Positions 30,521 to 45,192 are shown, counted from the stretch's first letter. The stretch: DNA of 64,000 nucleotides from Liolophura sinensis (GCF_032854445.1 NC_088302.1:55470237-55534236); one strand, 5' to 3'. Notes: generated by a model from the letters alone, not told the origin. Program-made: numbers and translations.

Positions 30521-31475
30521 TTTCCTACCCTTGCTTCCCAGTGCAGGTATTTGACATCACGCTCTTCCTCTCTCGTGATTCTCAGTACAGGTGTTTCATA
30601 TCTCATTGTTCCCCACCCATGCTTCCTGGTGTAGGTATTTGGTATCACCTTTCCCTCCCATACTTCCTGGTACAGGTATGGAACATCACTTACTTCTCCT
30701 CCCATGTTTCCTAGTACAGGTACTTGGCATCCCCCCCCCTCCTCCCCCCCCCCCCAACATACTTCCCAGTACAGGTATTTGACCTCACCTTCTTCTCCTT
30801 CCTCCCCTCCCATACTTCCCAGTACAGGTACTTGATATCACCTTCTTCCCCTCCCCCCAGATGCTTCCCAGTAAAGGTATTTGGTATCAGCTGTCCCTCC
30901 TATTCTTCTTAGTGCAGGTATTTGATACCTGATACCTGCCCCCCTCCCAGCCCCAGTACAAGTATTTGATATCTCTCCCCTCCCCCCAGATGCTTCCCAG
31001 TAAAGGTATTTGGTATCAGCTGTCCCTCCTATTCTTCTTGGTGCAGGTGTTTGATACCTGATACCTGCCCCCCTCCCAGCCCCAGTACAAGTATTTGATA
31101 ACCCCCCCACTTCCCCGATGCTTTCCAGTACAGATGTTTGACAGCACCCTTCCCCGCCTTCCCCTATGAAGTACATGTACTGGGAAGTTCCATTCCCATG
31201 CTTCCCAGTACAGGTATTTTGTATATTCCCAGTACAAGTATTTGATATCACCTTTCCCTCCCATGCTTCCCAGTACAAGTATTTGATATCACCTTTCCCT
31301 CCCATGCTTCCCAGTACATGTATTTGATATCACCTTTCCCTCCCATGCTTCCCAGTACATGTACATGTATTTGATGTCTCACTTTTCCCCACTCAATTCC
31401 CGTGTTGGTCACTGTATTCTGCCTTCCCATTACCTGTATTAATAAGCACTGTCTTCCCTTCCCAGTGCTGGTATT
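30521..31475. repeat. Pyrimidine-rich minisatellite, 41-48-bp units
   Basis: About 22 units of CTTCCCAGTACAGGTATTTG, ATATCACC and a C/T-rich spacer of variable length. A run of C occurs at about 30730-30755. Units at 30930-31060 form a larger local duplication with GATACCTGATACCTGCCCCC. Each unit holds CAG/GTATTT, like a 5' splice site, beside a polypyrimidine stretch. Open frames on both strands are by-products. Confidence 0.92.
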
Positions 31476-34400
31476 TGTAGTATTAGGGCTCATCACCGTC
31501 TCATTGCTACGGCTTCCTGCTCAGACATGGGCCGCTGTCGACCCGACATCACTTACTTGTCTTATACTTGTCCCGGCCGTTAACAGATTTCCAGGGCTGT
31601 TTTGTGTCTTAACCAAGGCTAATTCAGCATGTTGAAAGGTTTTGTGGGGCTTCTCCTCTTTGTCCTCTAATATGGTTTGTCTGGCGTGGACTATGGTACT
31701 GTGCCTAAACAGGACAGCAGAAATCTGTCCCTACCCTGGTCTGATTGTGGAGGTTAGAGTTTAGAATCACACCATGTGTTGGGTAGGGATCAGTGGAGTT
31801 AGTCTACCATTAGTGGGAAGTTGGTGAACAGAGACTGACTGTTGACTGGATGTCCACTAAATGACATAACAGCTTGTGATTCAGGCCTCAGTCGGCTTTT
31901 AAAGTCAGTACCAACTCTTAGGTGTTAATGTAGGAAATGTCACTATGTAAAGCTGAAATTTGTTACACTGTGACTTGTACCAGCAAGGGTTGGTTAAGTT
32001 TTCTCACCATCACTCAGTTGGTGGCTGGGATATGATAAATAGTTAAGTGTTTCATGTTGTTGAAGAGCAGCTAATGTGACAAGTCAGAAAAATGCGAAAA
32101 AATGCCTTTCATGCATCATACAATCATAATGTTGAGAGAAAAAACATGTGCTTACATTTTTAAGACACAGGACTTTTTTTTATAAGCTACAAAAAACTGA
32201 ACCAGCAAGCCTAGTGCACAGTGTACTTACATGTAGAAAACTTAATATTCTTTCAATTAATAAGTGGATCCATTGTTACCAGACACGCTGAGATGGGCTT
32301 GGTACAAGAAGATACTTCAGTGATACATGTATAACTGACATAATATGTACCCCAGAAGCAAACAGGTTGGAAAGATTCAGCCCTCCTGACACATACATGT
32401 GACTTGCTTTATTGCTACCTACATTGCATGAATCTAATCTGCCAGCTGTACATGGTTATGTTATAAATTTTGCCACGAGCTAGGCAGTGATGCTCTCACA
32501 TGTTATTATTTTACTTCAGAACAATATACCCACTTGAGATCCCAAACATGACACGTTGATGCAAATCTTGCTTGGATAAAATTCTTTGCTATATAAGCTT
32601 TTTACTGTAAAATACCTGTTACAAATGTTTATTAAGACAGAAATTAACAAGTTAGCAACATCTTCACAGCACTTTTAGGCAAATGCTTATTGGAAAGGAT
32701 AGCCTCTGTAAAGAAAAGAGTTATGTGTGTTTAAGGAAGTGCTTGAGGAACAATTTGTTTGTCATAGCATCGGCATAAAGACATGTTGTTCAAAAAGGTT
32801 CAAGAAAACAAAACTGGCCTCAATCAGCCATTTTCAGATATGATGTTGAAGTTTGAGAGATAACATATCACTTAGAATTGCACAGTTTTTGTAATCTTTG
32901 TACATGTAGTATCAAATGATTGATTATAACTTAACATCTCTTTCATATATTACAGTCATATTGTGGCAGGTTTGAATCTCGCGGCGTAATCTTTGTATAC
33001 AATTCTGAACTTGGATATCCTCTTGTATGGGTGGCTCAGATTGGAGACAAGCTGAACTGATTATTGGGAGAAGATGCAATTGCCTGGGGCAGAAACAGCA
33101 GTCAATCGATCTCTTGTCTTTGGGATATTTGGCAGGCAAACATTGGCATAGAATTGGAAGATATAGGTAATCAGAATGGGTAAACGGCAAGCTTTCAGGG
33201 GGAAAAAAGATGGGTTCACTGCATAGCCAGACATATTATCAGTTACGATCTAGAGGAAACTGTTCAAACATGGATGACAAGGGAAAGAGTGTGACTATCG
33301 GGCTCTTGAGAGTCACATCCCAGTGTTTCCCAGGGGTGGGGTGAGGGTGGTTGTCATTGAGAATCTGTTAAGAGAAGCTGATTGTGTTGTTAAAGAAGGA
33401 TAAAGAACTGACATGTAATTGCCATGGGACTGCCCATTACTGAAAGTGAAGCCAATTTGTCTCAGTTTGTGGATGCTCTTGTTAAACCACTAATAAGCCC
33501 AGCATAATTAAAAAACATAGATACCCCCAAAACAGTAACTTTTATATTTGGCATAAGTTATGAATATGCAATGCAAAATCTTATATTTAGCACTTTTTTG
33601 AAAACTTTTGTTATCTTCTTTTGTGTTTATGATTACCCCCTTGTGCAGATCAGCTTGACCAGGTAATATAGTTGCAATTTAAAGAGTTACACATGATGTC
33701 ATTGTTTGAGTGAGCTGCACACAGTTTTGGCTAATTTGTAGACCTTGATTTTATAATTTTGATAAACACTAAATGATTAATAGATTAAAGTTAGCTTATA
33801 TGGCTCAAATATAAAAGCAGCATATGATGTGCATGGAAGAAATAGAGATTTTTCTGTTTTATTCCATTTTCAAACACTTCATTCTTGTTTTCAACTCCAG
33901 TGTCATCAGTTAACATTAAAAGTTTTGGGCAAAAGTATATCTTGTGTTTTATAGCTCCTGCTACATGACATTGCTTGCATTTTTGAGAAGTGGCAAATAG
34001 GAGAAAATCTGGATAATTTTAAAGAGAAAGGATTGCTGCACTTGTTTTGTAAATATGTTAGCTGTTAAAATACAAATCCAATATCTTTTCATTCTTTAGG
34101 GAAATATGTTACAGAATTGTAAAGATGTTTTGTAGTATAAAAACAGCTTTTCGTGGCTACCACTCAACACTACTTTAAAATGAAACTTTGAATATTTCAT
34201 TGTGATGGATGACTTTTTCTGGTTACATGTCTTTGCCACTTTCCTGTATTAAATTGAAAAGAATTTTCTGCATTTTTTTAGCAATTAAATCTGGGGCTCT
34301 AGCAAATCTGTCCTGTGACAGCAGCCAAAACTGAACATGCAAATGAAAATTAGCTTTGTCCCAGTTGTCACCAATGCTGATTACGACATGACAGAAAATT

Positions 34401-34480
34401 GTGATTGAGGACCAAAATAGTTTGCCAGCTAAGAGCGTTTGCATGGCATTTCCTCAAAGCGAACAGACAAAATGTTGTGG
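31476..34480. other. Non-coding, AT-rich, intron-like
   Basis: No exon supported. A patch at 32940-33190 is less AT-rich and looks constrained (it contains TTGCCTGGGGCAGAAACAGC and CAATCGATC), but has no credible frame on the plus strand. Confidence 0.4.
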
Positions 34481-36530
34481 TTTACAGGACTGGTTAAGAT
34501 TCAATCAGACTTTTTAATTCTAAGGATTGTGAGAAAGGGTGCTTGTCACGGGCGGTCAGTGGGCAGAGTTGACGCTCAGCAGGCTGCTGTCATGGGGACG
34601 AGTGGCCATACTTGTGCCCTTCTCCTCCACCCGTTACTCCCTAGGGGCTAGTTACAGCAGTTTAGATTACGACATGGCTCTTTTTCTTTGCAGCTGATCT
34701 GGTGGTTAGGAAATAGAGGGCTTGGCCTGTGTTAACACGCCAGGACTGACTAAGTCACTCAAGGGATGCACAGTGATCATAAGTATCACTGTGTGGTTGA
34801 ATCTTGTCAGTTAATCTCTCCTACTTGCGGGCACAACTCAACCAAACAGCAATGCAATTATGTCTAGAGGAATTACGAAAGCGAAGCATGTTTACAGCCG
34901 AACCATACCTTTCTTGCATTTATAGATGTGCAATATATATATATATATCTTATATATATATTTTGTCAAGATGGTTTCACCTGTATGGCTGAAGTTGTGT
35001 TAATGATTCCAGCAGGAATCCATAATTCTCTTTACTTAAAGTATCAGAGAAATATAATGCTTTGTACACTGTATGGATGGCTTACACCATGTATTTTAAC
35101 TTGTAGACTATAGGGTAGGCCCCTGTGTATATCTGTGATATAAGTGTAAAACAATGGTAATAATTTGAGATCAAATTTGTGCAACTTGTGATTCAGCTTG
35201 TTACCTTGTAGTGTTTCTGTGATGTAAGCTATTGTATATGTGAAAGACTGGAGAGTAAGCCCATGGCAAGGACAACTTTGTGATAGTTGACAGGTAGTCA
35301 CACATTGCCAGTTAAATCTTGCCTAATGTCAATTTGCCTCAGTTAATTATGGTTCTAGTGTTGTCATTAAATAATCCTTAAAGAGAAGCAGCTTGTGTTG
35401 TTGAAGCCGATGGGTGTCGTTCGTTATATATGTATAAGCACACATAATATAGAAATGTTTGAGGGTCACAGATATTTTTATTACAATCTGGTGGGTATCC
35501 CCCCCCCCCCCCCCTCTCCACGCACACACCAAAAAAAAAGGCTACTGCTACAGCTGTATATGGATTTACAAACTTTGCTGTCCTAAGAAGGGCTGGGGAA
35601 AGTTGAAAATCACTTTGTGGGCATTTAAAAAGAATGAGCTGTTCTGTGAGTAAATTCTGGGGCTTGGTCATCGTTTAATTGGCAGTTTTTCACTCTGTAG
35701 AGATTGAATGTGGAATTAGAAGTAATTCCTCTGCATTACATTGACTGAGTGAGAGGAAAGTGACCGTTTGTCTTGGTGGGGAATTCTTGCTGGTGTGTTG
35801 TGTTTTTAGATGTGACAAATGCACCATGAAATGTGCCTGATGGGCCCGTAAGGATGCTGCATTAAGGAAACTGTAACTAACCAACTGTACTAAGTTGTCA
35901 TTGTCTAATCAATGTCAGTGAAGAAATGTTCTGAGATATTTCTGAGGGACGGTGTAATTCATCCCAAGCTGATTACCAGCCCAGGACAAGTGGCTGCTGG
36001 GACGGGACATCGTTAATTAGGGGAGTTTTTGTCCCCCCATCATTACTTCCCCGTGCAGCAGGATGCCTGCTGACAATTGCCATGGAGGGGGGAAAAAATG
36101 TTGTGTGACCAGACAGAGAGAAGGAGAGAAATGACGGTCCTGATATGAGTCACCTCTACTATAATTACAGGACGCAATGGACGCTAGAATGACCAATCAG
36201 CGAAAACAAAGGATGTAACGACCAGCGGTAGCATGACCTCCACAACAAAAGAAAGTGCAGAGTGCAGCGATCAGGATTGTGCCAACCCAGAGGAAATTGG
36301 TTCCACATTTGCCTTTTTAGGATCTTAACTCTGTTGGTCGTAGAACACTCTTTCATTGTCCTCTTGTCACCCGGGCCTGAACACTGAGCTGTCAACCTTA
36401 TAGTGCGCGTCCCTTTTCCTTCTCTGACGGAGGTTGTGTAGGCTTCCGGGGTCACTTATCACCCTCGCTACAAAAACATGGGGAGCTGCCCGTGCCCCCT
36501 TCATTGGCCTCCCCCTGGCTAGAGTTCCAT
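34481..36530. other. Unique islands of moderate GC, possible regulatory DNA
   Basis: Islands at about 34490-34720 and 35890-36520 stand out from AT-rich surroundings and lack open frames or repeat structure. The second includes GTTAATTAGGGG, a homeodomain-type core, and TGCCTGCTGACAATTGCCAT. A C-run and A-run lie at 35498-35540, and a short TA-rich palindrome at about 34930-34965. Candidate conserved non-coding elements (inference). Confidence 0.3.
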
Positions 36531-39500
36531 CGCTCAGTTAATAGTGATTTCCTGACCACTTGTCTGGCCTTGGGGCATACAGGATATCATACAGTTACAT
36601 GTGACAGATTCTCTGATGTGATGCTTTGGCTTGTCAAAACTACTTTTTTCCCTTAGGATTCCCCAAACAAAAGAAATATTCTGTCTCTTTATTTCTAAAA
36701 AAAAACTCTTGTTGAACAAAGGGAAAGGAATTCTTTTGTGAATTAGAAATTTCTTGAAGCTTCATAAAAGACATTTTATTCTTGCATATCATTACATTAG
36801 TCTTGTTGTTCAGGGGTTATATTAAGGGATAATTCAGAAGTGTAAAGTGGAAGTTACAAAATATGAAAAAGTGTGCTGAAATTTATTTTTGATTTCCTGT
36901 TTCATTAATCTATCTAAGCATAAATAAGATCTGCTGATGTAATTTGTTAACTTCATGTTAACAAATTACCCTTGACCCTTGACAGAATTTGGATTTGTTA
37001 ACATTGTGTATGGTACGTCACATGCCAGTGCTTGAGTGTATTGTTTGTTTTATACAAAGTCGATTTTCTTGAGTGAACACTTTTATTCAGCTTCGTCAAT
37101 TAATATCTTTAACACTGATATGCGGATTTCGGTATTAACAACAGGAGGACATCCTTACGCGGGATATATATAGCACTTTGAGTCTGCTCTCAGGGGCTGT
37201 TTCCCAATATTACAAACACTAAGGGATTGACAGTGCTGTTACATGCACCATTATTCTTCAGCTTGTCGCATGTTTGAAATATGGATACTCAAGTAAATTC
37301 TGAGGGCATTAGTCTGTGTAGTCTGATAAAATCCTGCTTTTTGTGAAGCCCTGAAATCAGCCAACCACAGTCAATGTAGGTTTATTGTCAAAATCAAATG
37401 AAAAAGCTGCATACTGAAATTGCGCTGAAAGTTGTTCTTTCATATGCGAAAGGGTGGAGGAAATAGGGTAGGGGTCCTTAAGGACATCAAGTTTGTTCAA
37501 GATCACGTGCTTTGCACCAGTGTGGAATGAAATGTCGCTGAAGGCCTCCTATGGATGTAAATGGGTTTTATATGTGGGAATGTTTGTCAGTTTATTCCTA
37601 AAGGCTGGTGGTTTACTTCAAGCTCTCTGTGTCCTCCCTACAACTCCCTATTACTGTTGCATAAATAAAATATTGTCAGTAAAGTACATGTATTGAAGAC
37701 TAATCAATTATGATTAATCAGTTAGTCACTCAATCAGTCTTTGTTTTGTGAAAACATCTTGAAGAAATACTCACAGAATCTCACCTGTGTTTATCCCAGG
37801 TAATACTCACCTGTGTTTATCCCAGGTAATATGTGGAAGTGTATAGAGATTTTCACTGTATTTGTGTGGCTCTGATACAGCAGGGGGATGTAACTGTAAG
37901 CAAACTCTCTGCTGGTCTATCATAGAGTATTGACGTCTTATGAGCTTGATGCATACACTTCTTTCTTCCATTGGTATTGTTGTCAGATCTCACTCATTTC
38001 AAATTTTCATCAGTTGTTCTTTAAAGTATCTCTAAAAATGAAACAGATATTGATAGAAACAGTTCTACAAAGATATACAAATGAAATTCCTCTAAGAATC
38101 TGAAACCAAATCTTAGGTGTAATTGTAGTGTGAGTCATATTCACAAGTTTTGAATGGAGCGATTGGTTTCTTGGGAACAAATCCGATAGGCATAGCATAC
38201 AAATAAATTGACATTCAGCTGGCGCGGACTTTAGTGAAAATTTGATCAGATCAGTTTGATATTTTGTTTGTTCAGAAGTACCAGAGTTCAAACAGTCTGG
38301 ATACCGTTGACGGTAATGGAGTTTGGTGATGGCCTAAACATGATTTCATTTTTCCATTGCCTCCATTATGAAGGAAAACACAGTCACAGTGTGAGATATT
38401 CAATATCCAAATAGCCAGTTAGGCCTTTGTAAAAACGTCTGCAACGTCCTGGCTGTATAATTGTATTTGCCATGTCACAGACAACAAGTGTAAGACAAGC
38501 TTGGAGACTGTGTCCCTGCCAAACAGTGTAAGCGGCTGGATTACCAGAATTCAATTAGCTCCTTGTGTTGGGCCTCTCCCGTGGAGTAGTTGGTGCCACA
38601 GCTTTTTTGCACCATGAGACTGTTCAAACGGAGAGAAATCATTATTGGTGTATGGTAATCAATGGTTTTGATCAAGATGCCGGGGATTTTATTTCCAGCC
38701 GTCACAGGCAAGGGAGTTCATACGAGGTGCTCTTGAATTACTTCTGTCTAAGAACTCCTTAAGTGCTACCAGACATAAATTTTAATCTTGACCGATACAT
38801 TTCCGGGCCGATATGGTTTAGGCCATGATGTTCTTGTAAGTTTCAATGGTAGCGCCAGGCTGGCATCTCTCGGCCAACACTCAGAATAGCAAGCTTAATG
38901 TTGCGAGACTTTCGCAGCCAAATGGACTGTTTAAATCCAAAGTGAGATTGGAAAGCTCTCCATGAAGTGTCAGTGGTTGACTGTCTACCCGCTTAGTGTT
39001 TATGGAATGGCTGGCGACGCGAACCAAAGCTAATATGGAATCTAAAACCCTCCATTCTGCTGCATAAATCCTCGCTAATATGACCACATTATTTTCACAT
39101 GACAGCTTGTTGTATTGACAGACACCTCGTGTTTCCACGGCATCTTGCAGAATTCTCAATTAGTTTTGTTGCATGGTTGTGGACCAGCTGTTACCTGGTC
39201 ATCTGTAGGAGATATTAACCCCAGATCTGCTCACTTCATTTCAATATTAACTCTATATCTCTCCTCATATCTTTTTTTTTTTTTTTTAAAGTTTGGTTAA
39301 GCGATAAATCTGGTGAAAAGCCATTAGAACACATTCCGAGCCACAGAAGCCTCCAGCTTGTTAAAAACTTCAAACTTAGTTACTTTTACTTTACTCTCAA
39401 CAACCTTTACCGTTCCACATCAGCTATCTGTATATTTAAGGGCCCTTACTTGCTAAGTGTTTAAACTGCTGTTGATTAAGAACACTTGATCGTGACCAAT

Positions 39501-39630
39501 AAGGGTGTTCAAATCTGACTATCCCTGATGCCCTTTATCTTAATACAATGAATAATGAAGACTAGAGCTTCAGACACGCTTAGTGTACAGTCTGAAATAA
39601 ACATATCAGACTATACATGTAATTAGTGCT
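36531..39630. other. Non-coding sequence, partly island-like
   Basis: No exon supported. At 37780-37830 a 28-bp phrase (TCACCTGTGTTTATCCCAGG, TAATAC) is tandemly doubled. A unique island at about 38400-38760 includes CAATTAGCTCC. A T-run is at 39271-39288. Confidence 0.4.
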
Positions 39631-40612
39631 TACTAGTGCAGATGTCCTTTATACTAGAGACATCTACAGCTGATAAGTGCAGATGTCTTCTATACTACAG
39701 ACATCTACAGGTAGTAAGTGCAGATGTCCCCTATACTACAGACATACAGGTGATAATTGCAGATGTCTTCTATACTACAGACATACAGGTGATAATTGCA
39801 GATGTCTTCTATACTACAGACATCTACAGGTGATAAGTGCAGATGTCCCCTATACAACAGACATGTACAGGTGATAAGTGCAAATGTCATCTATACTACA
39901 GACATCTGCAGGTGATAAGTGCAGATGTCTTCTATACTACAGACATCTACAGGTGGTAAGTGCAGATGTCATCTATACTACAGACATCTACATGTGATAA
40001 GTGCAGATGTCCCCTATACTACAGACATACAGGTGATAATTGCAGATGTCATCTATACTACAGACATCTACAGGTGATAAGTGCAGATGTCATCTATACA
40101 ACAGACATGTACAGGTGATAAGTGCAAATGTCATCTATACTACAGACATCTACAGGTGATAAGTGCAGATGTCATCTATACTACAGACATACAGGTGATA
40201 ATTGCAGATGTCATCTATACTACAGACATCTACAGGTGATAAGTGCAGATGTTCTCTATACTACAGACATGTACAGGTGATAAGTGCAGATGTTCTCTAT
40301 ACTACAGACATCTACAGGTGATAATTGCAGATGTCATCTATACTACAGACATCTACAGGTGATAAGTGCAGATGTTCTCTATACAACAGACATGTACAGG
40401 TGATAAGTGCAGATGTTCTCTATACTACAGACATCTACAGGTGACAAGTGCAGATGTTCTCTATACTACAGACATCTACAGGTGACAAGTGCAGATGTTC
40501 TCTATACTACAGACATGTACAGGTGATAAGTGCAGATGTCATCTATACTACAGACATCTGCAGGTGATAAGTGCAGATGTCGTCTATAGTACAGACATCA
40601 ACAGGTGGTAAA
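39631..40612. repeat. 38/41-bp hairpin minisatellite, about 24 copies
   Basis: Units read GCAGATGTC, a short loop TTCTATACTACA or TCTCTATACTACA, GACATCTAC, AGGTGATAAGT. GCAGATGTC and GACATCTGC are inverted complements, so each unit folds. Shorter units lack three bases (GACATAC for GACATCTAC). No spacers, so not CRISPR. Confidence 0.95.
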
Positions 40613-43600
40613 TAACCTATTAAAAGCAATCAGAGAAACAAATACTGAGATGCGTTACTGGTGTTTGGAGTAAGGAATCCGTGGCTGTCCTTATGCTTGA
40701 TATCAGGATACACATGATGCATTTGCATGAGAATTCCGGTAAGATGTCGTGTGTTTCTGTCCGCAGTAACTCCTGGTATGGGAAACAAAGGAAGAGACAT
40801 TAGGAAATGAATGCTCCAAATTTGCTGAAGAAATGTTCTCTGTTTACTTGAAAGATATATTTCTTGCTTCTTGTAGATTAGTCTGCTTGTCAGATATTGC
40901 TGTGGTATTTGAAGTCAAAAAGTTCTTAACCAAAAAAAAAACAAACCTGTGACTGTTCTCTCCCTTGGATGTTGACAAACTTCACAGTGCATTCAGCTGA
41001 CTTGGTTGTTGTATCTTTCTTTATTTCTTTTACAAAGTCACTTTCTGGATACCCATGAGATTTAAGGTGATGTGGAATTCATTTTAAAATTATGATTCCA
41101 TTTTGCGTTCTTCTCCCCAGAGTGTACCTAATAATTAATAGCGTTTTTTGAACAAGGGCCCTGCTGGCATTGTTGTCTCTCTGATGTTGTAAGAGTTGGC
41201 TAGTTTTGTATTTTAAACATGTCAGTGTTTTCGTGCGTGTGTAGGTTTTGGAGATCGGCTGAATAGTCTGACACCCCCGGGTGTTAAGCCACTGCATACA
41301 AGAAATGTCAGACAAGAATGGTAAACTTGGGGAAACATCTCTGCTGGAAGGCAAACTGTCAGCCGCACTGCACGAATCCCACTGAGGCATCGCAGCTTGG
41401 TGGGAAGTTCACACTTGGTTACCTCTCTTGCGTAACAGGGTAAATTGGAGCTTTAAAAGCTCAGTGTATTGGATCATAAAATGTTGAGAGCGTGATGAGA
41501 CTTGGCTTGATCCAGCTATAACTTCAGAGTAATGGTTTACGGATGTAAAGTTTAGATTTCCATTTAGGGATCTGTTTGAATCAGACTTTCCATGCACATT
41601 TGGTTGTGCATGAACTTTTCTTGTGTATTAATTGATTTGGCTAGTTAGTTTTAACCCCTTTCCTGTCACGATATTCGTGAATACATTACAATAAGCTTAC
41701 AAAGCAGACCACACCTGGGAGGAAGAGTTAATTCTGATGTCCTTGCACTAGATACAATGGCTTTGATTGTTATTTGGATGAAAAACTTTGCCTGCATTAA
41801 TTGTTGGATTTTAAGCTATAGAGCAGCAGTTGCCAAAAAACAAAAAAAGAAATCTTGAGGGCAAATAATCACAACAATCAAGAAAAAATTGTGATACTGT
41901 ATATTGAAATATTGAAATGGGTTGTCTGAATGTTGATATTATATTCCGTTGCAGTTGTACATGTCCCCCTTCAAACAAAAGAATCAGCATTTCCTAACCT
42001 GTTTTGTTCACTTGATCTACAATATGTATTTCAACGTAGCATGTTTTACAGACTGAAAAACCTGTTGGGCTACTTCTATAGCTCTGTATGTCCAAAAGCA
42101 ATTACATGATAATAATATTAAATGTTTGAAGTTCTGTATCTTCCTTAAAATCTGTTTTAGGAAGTATTTGCCAGGTAATTAGGTATGGAGTAGCCTGGTA
42201 CGTGTAGTTGATTTTCAGATTGCTGTGTGCACATGTACGGGGGTTTATTGTTGTTATTTAAAATACTTTAATGCTTGCAGCTTTCAATAAAATATTCATA
42301 TTTTTGCAGTAAACATATGCCATAAATTGAATGAGAACTTTCAGTTCTGTGAAAGAAAAAATCTATGATAGCATGTATGATGTTGTTTTGCGTCAGTGTT
42401 CTCCGTCCGGAAATCCAGTCATTGGATGTCCTGATTTGTCACTGTGATGAATCTCCTGCCATTGTGTGCTAACTGTCTGTCCAGACATCATTAGAAGACC
42501 AAGTGATGGTTCTCATGCCCACAGGCATTAACCTGTAATAATGATTTGTTCTGCATGACTTGCTCATTAATTCACTCAACAAATTGATCTGTAATTAGAG
42601 ACAGTCAACTTTATTGGCCAGTTTCCTTTGCTGCTGAAAGACTTAAATGGACAAACATGGTTGAAAACAAAGGATGCCATTTGTTTTATGGTTTGCGATC
42701 TCATTATTGGATATTGAACTACATTGCTCATTTTTCACATATTGAGCTTCAGTAAATGGAAGTAATTTCATCGTTTAAAAAAAATGACTTTGCTTAGTGA
42801 ATGCTCTGAAAGTTTCAAGTTTTCTTGGCATGGTACGTTACTCTGATCTCAGTTAAGAGCATGTTTGATAAAAAAAAATCATGCTTCTATTACTGGCTTA
42901 AACAAATATTTTTTCACCAATATGAGGTCCTAATATTTGAAAGCTTAAGTTGACAAGAGTTTAACTTCAGTGTTCGTTTAACTGTGGGTCAGATGCTTTA
43001 TAGTTTCACAGTTAATTTCCATCTGCCTAGACGCCAGAAGACAAGCAGTTTTTTATGTTGACTGTTGGCTATGTAGTTTGTTGGCGAGTTTGCCAATGGC
43101 TCTTATGTTCCATGAAGCAAGAAAGTAAACAAGTGTGGAGAGTAACCAGAGGCAGGAGCGCTCACTTTCAGGCGATGACAGAGGCGCATAGAGTTGCTGT
43201 TTTTAATTTCCTGTCGGATCTGTTCCCAAGGGTTCAGGGCTTTCTTCTTGTCCACTAGCGACAGTCTGCATTCTTGAGAGTGTCACGGACATGAACACTA
43301 CTAAAATCATTGATGGCTTGTTGCTTTGAATTCCCCAAATCAGTTTAATCTAGACAGAGAGGTATTTAAGGCTGTCTTGCCTGGAAACTTTTGGATTGCT
43401 GGATGAGCTGGAAGAACTAAGAGGTGTGTCACTCCAAGGAAAACTTGGTTGCCTCTCAGATGGACATTTGCTTCCAGAATGTACCCCCCCATATATTGAT
43501 CAACCACCCCTAGGGTACCAGGAACGTTTTTTTCCCCCCAATGATTTGCCAACTAATAAGGGTTGCAGGGTCATGTCTTGGACTCAGACTGGGAACGGTA

Positions 43601-45192
43601 TGTCAACATTGACTCTGGGACTCATAGCGCCAGGCTTCAGTAATATGCTAATGCAATCTCTGACACTTTGTCCAGCTTGACCAGCAAACACCTTTGGCCC
43701 ATTTAAAAGGCTTTATTTGATCTAACTTCATCTCCATTTCCTTTTGGCGCGGCGTCCTTTCTTGTCCATTTGCCCTGGGTGCTGGTCGCTCACACCATAC
43801 CTCTTATTCTACTGTTAACTTTATTTGATTCCATTTGCTTTGATTAACTGTTCAATGATATTTCCTTACAGTGCTGAATAAATCAGTATAAAGTCAAACA
43901 GCTGAAGTTCAATGTCCATTTAGACTAAAAATTTCAAGAATAAACCATGCAAAATAAACTTAAGTTGACAATTTAGAATGAATTAATTTGTGCATCTGTT
44001 TTCTTTATTAGTTGTTCAGGTTTATTTAATGATATAAAATGAGAGGTCTTTGTGAGCAATTGTCTTCATCATGCAGTACTTTCTATAATAGGCTGTAATT
44101 TGCATGCAAGCACTTATATATGTAATACTATAATCATCAGAATCATAGAATAAGAAAACAAAAAAACCACTTTGAAATACATTGTGACGAGTCAGCAAAA
44201 TGTGACCAAAAGCAAATGAGCTTCAGAATTTTAATTTATTCTTTGGGAATGTTTTCATTCATTTGATTTCCAGCATTGTGGTGGAAGAAGAGACCTGGGG
44301 AAACCCACAAAAATCTGCAGATTGCTGGTAGACCTTATCACAGAGCCATCATCAGCTGGTCTTGAACTCACATTGATCACATTGATGAGAGTCAGGGTGC
44401 TGCACTAGCATGCTGACTGCTCAGCGATGGAGGTTCCCAAAATTTTAAACGGTGTACATGTATGTGAAATGACTACAAAATCTGTTGCCTAGATGTGAGT
44501 AGTTATTAAATGGTGATTTTGGGTTTTGTGCATGCTGCGTCAAAATGATAAACAAATGCACAATCTTTGGTATGATATCTCTCTCAAGCCTCTATCTGGT
44601 ACATGTACATGCAGATTACCATGGAAAATCACACGGGGATGGATTCAGATCCTGACACCTATACATTCCTGTTCATCTAAGCCTCTTATGTACTGTGGCT
44701 CATCTCATCGTGATGTATATGAAAGTGACATTTTCTCGCTCTGTCGTCTTCAGCTTATTCTTAATTCTTCAGAGAGTGTAAATTGAAAGTGAATGGTCCT
44801 ATGATGCATTAATGTAAGAGAGGAGGTGTCCCAAGCCATCGTCTGTAGTCCAAGACGGGAGAAATCTCTCGTATTGCCTCGCAATCATGCGATAGGTAAA
44901 GGATTGGACCAACTTCTAAACAAAGCCACAGATCTACGCCACACTATTGATTTCCCGTCACAATGGCCAGGTTTCATCGTGTTCTACTCGACCAAACTGG
45001 ATAGAAGTCATTCCTTAGGGTAAAGTATTGAGCTACATTTTTCTCTCATTGGCTGTAAAAGTGAGACCTTTTATGCAGAATTGCTGTTTATCTCTGGAAT
45101 GAGGATCTACTAGTTTGAATAATTGTCATAACTTTGTGGTCTCTGTCTGGTTTAGAGTGGACTCCAGTCAGCCTGTTGGGTTCCTGGCAATG
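40613..45192. other. Non-coding, intron-like, with scattered islands
   Basis: No exon supported. Less AT-rich unique islands lie at about 42380-42640, 43020-43260 and 43390-43680. Frames such as 43396-43680 (94 codons) are not recognised. A degenerate minus-strand SINE lies inside and is listed separately. Confidence 0.4.
44255..44432 (-). mobile_element. Old, diverged SINE copy, reverse orientation
   Basis: Read on the minus strand, this carries the family order: tRNA-like head near 44430, GAGTTCAAGACCAGC-type B-box region near 44365, CTGCAGATTTTTGTGGGTTT (body), and CACCACAATGCTGG near 44275. Many substitutions indicate an old insertion. Confidence 0.65.

Noticed and set aside
39631-40612. 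CRISPR array
   Set aside because: Repeats are adjacent with no unique spacers, and the DNA is animal. It is a hairpin minisatellite.
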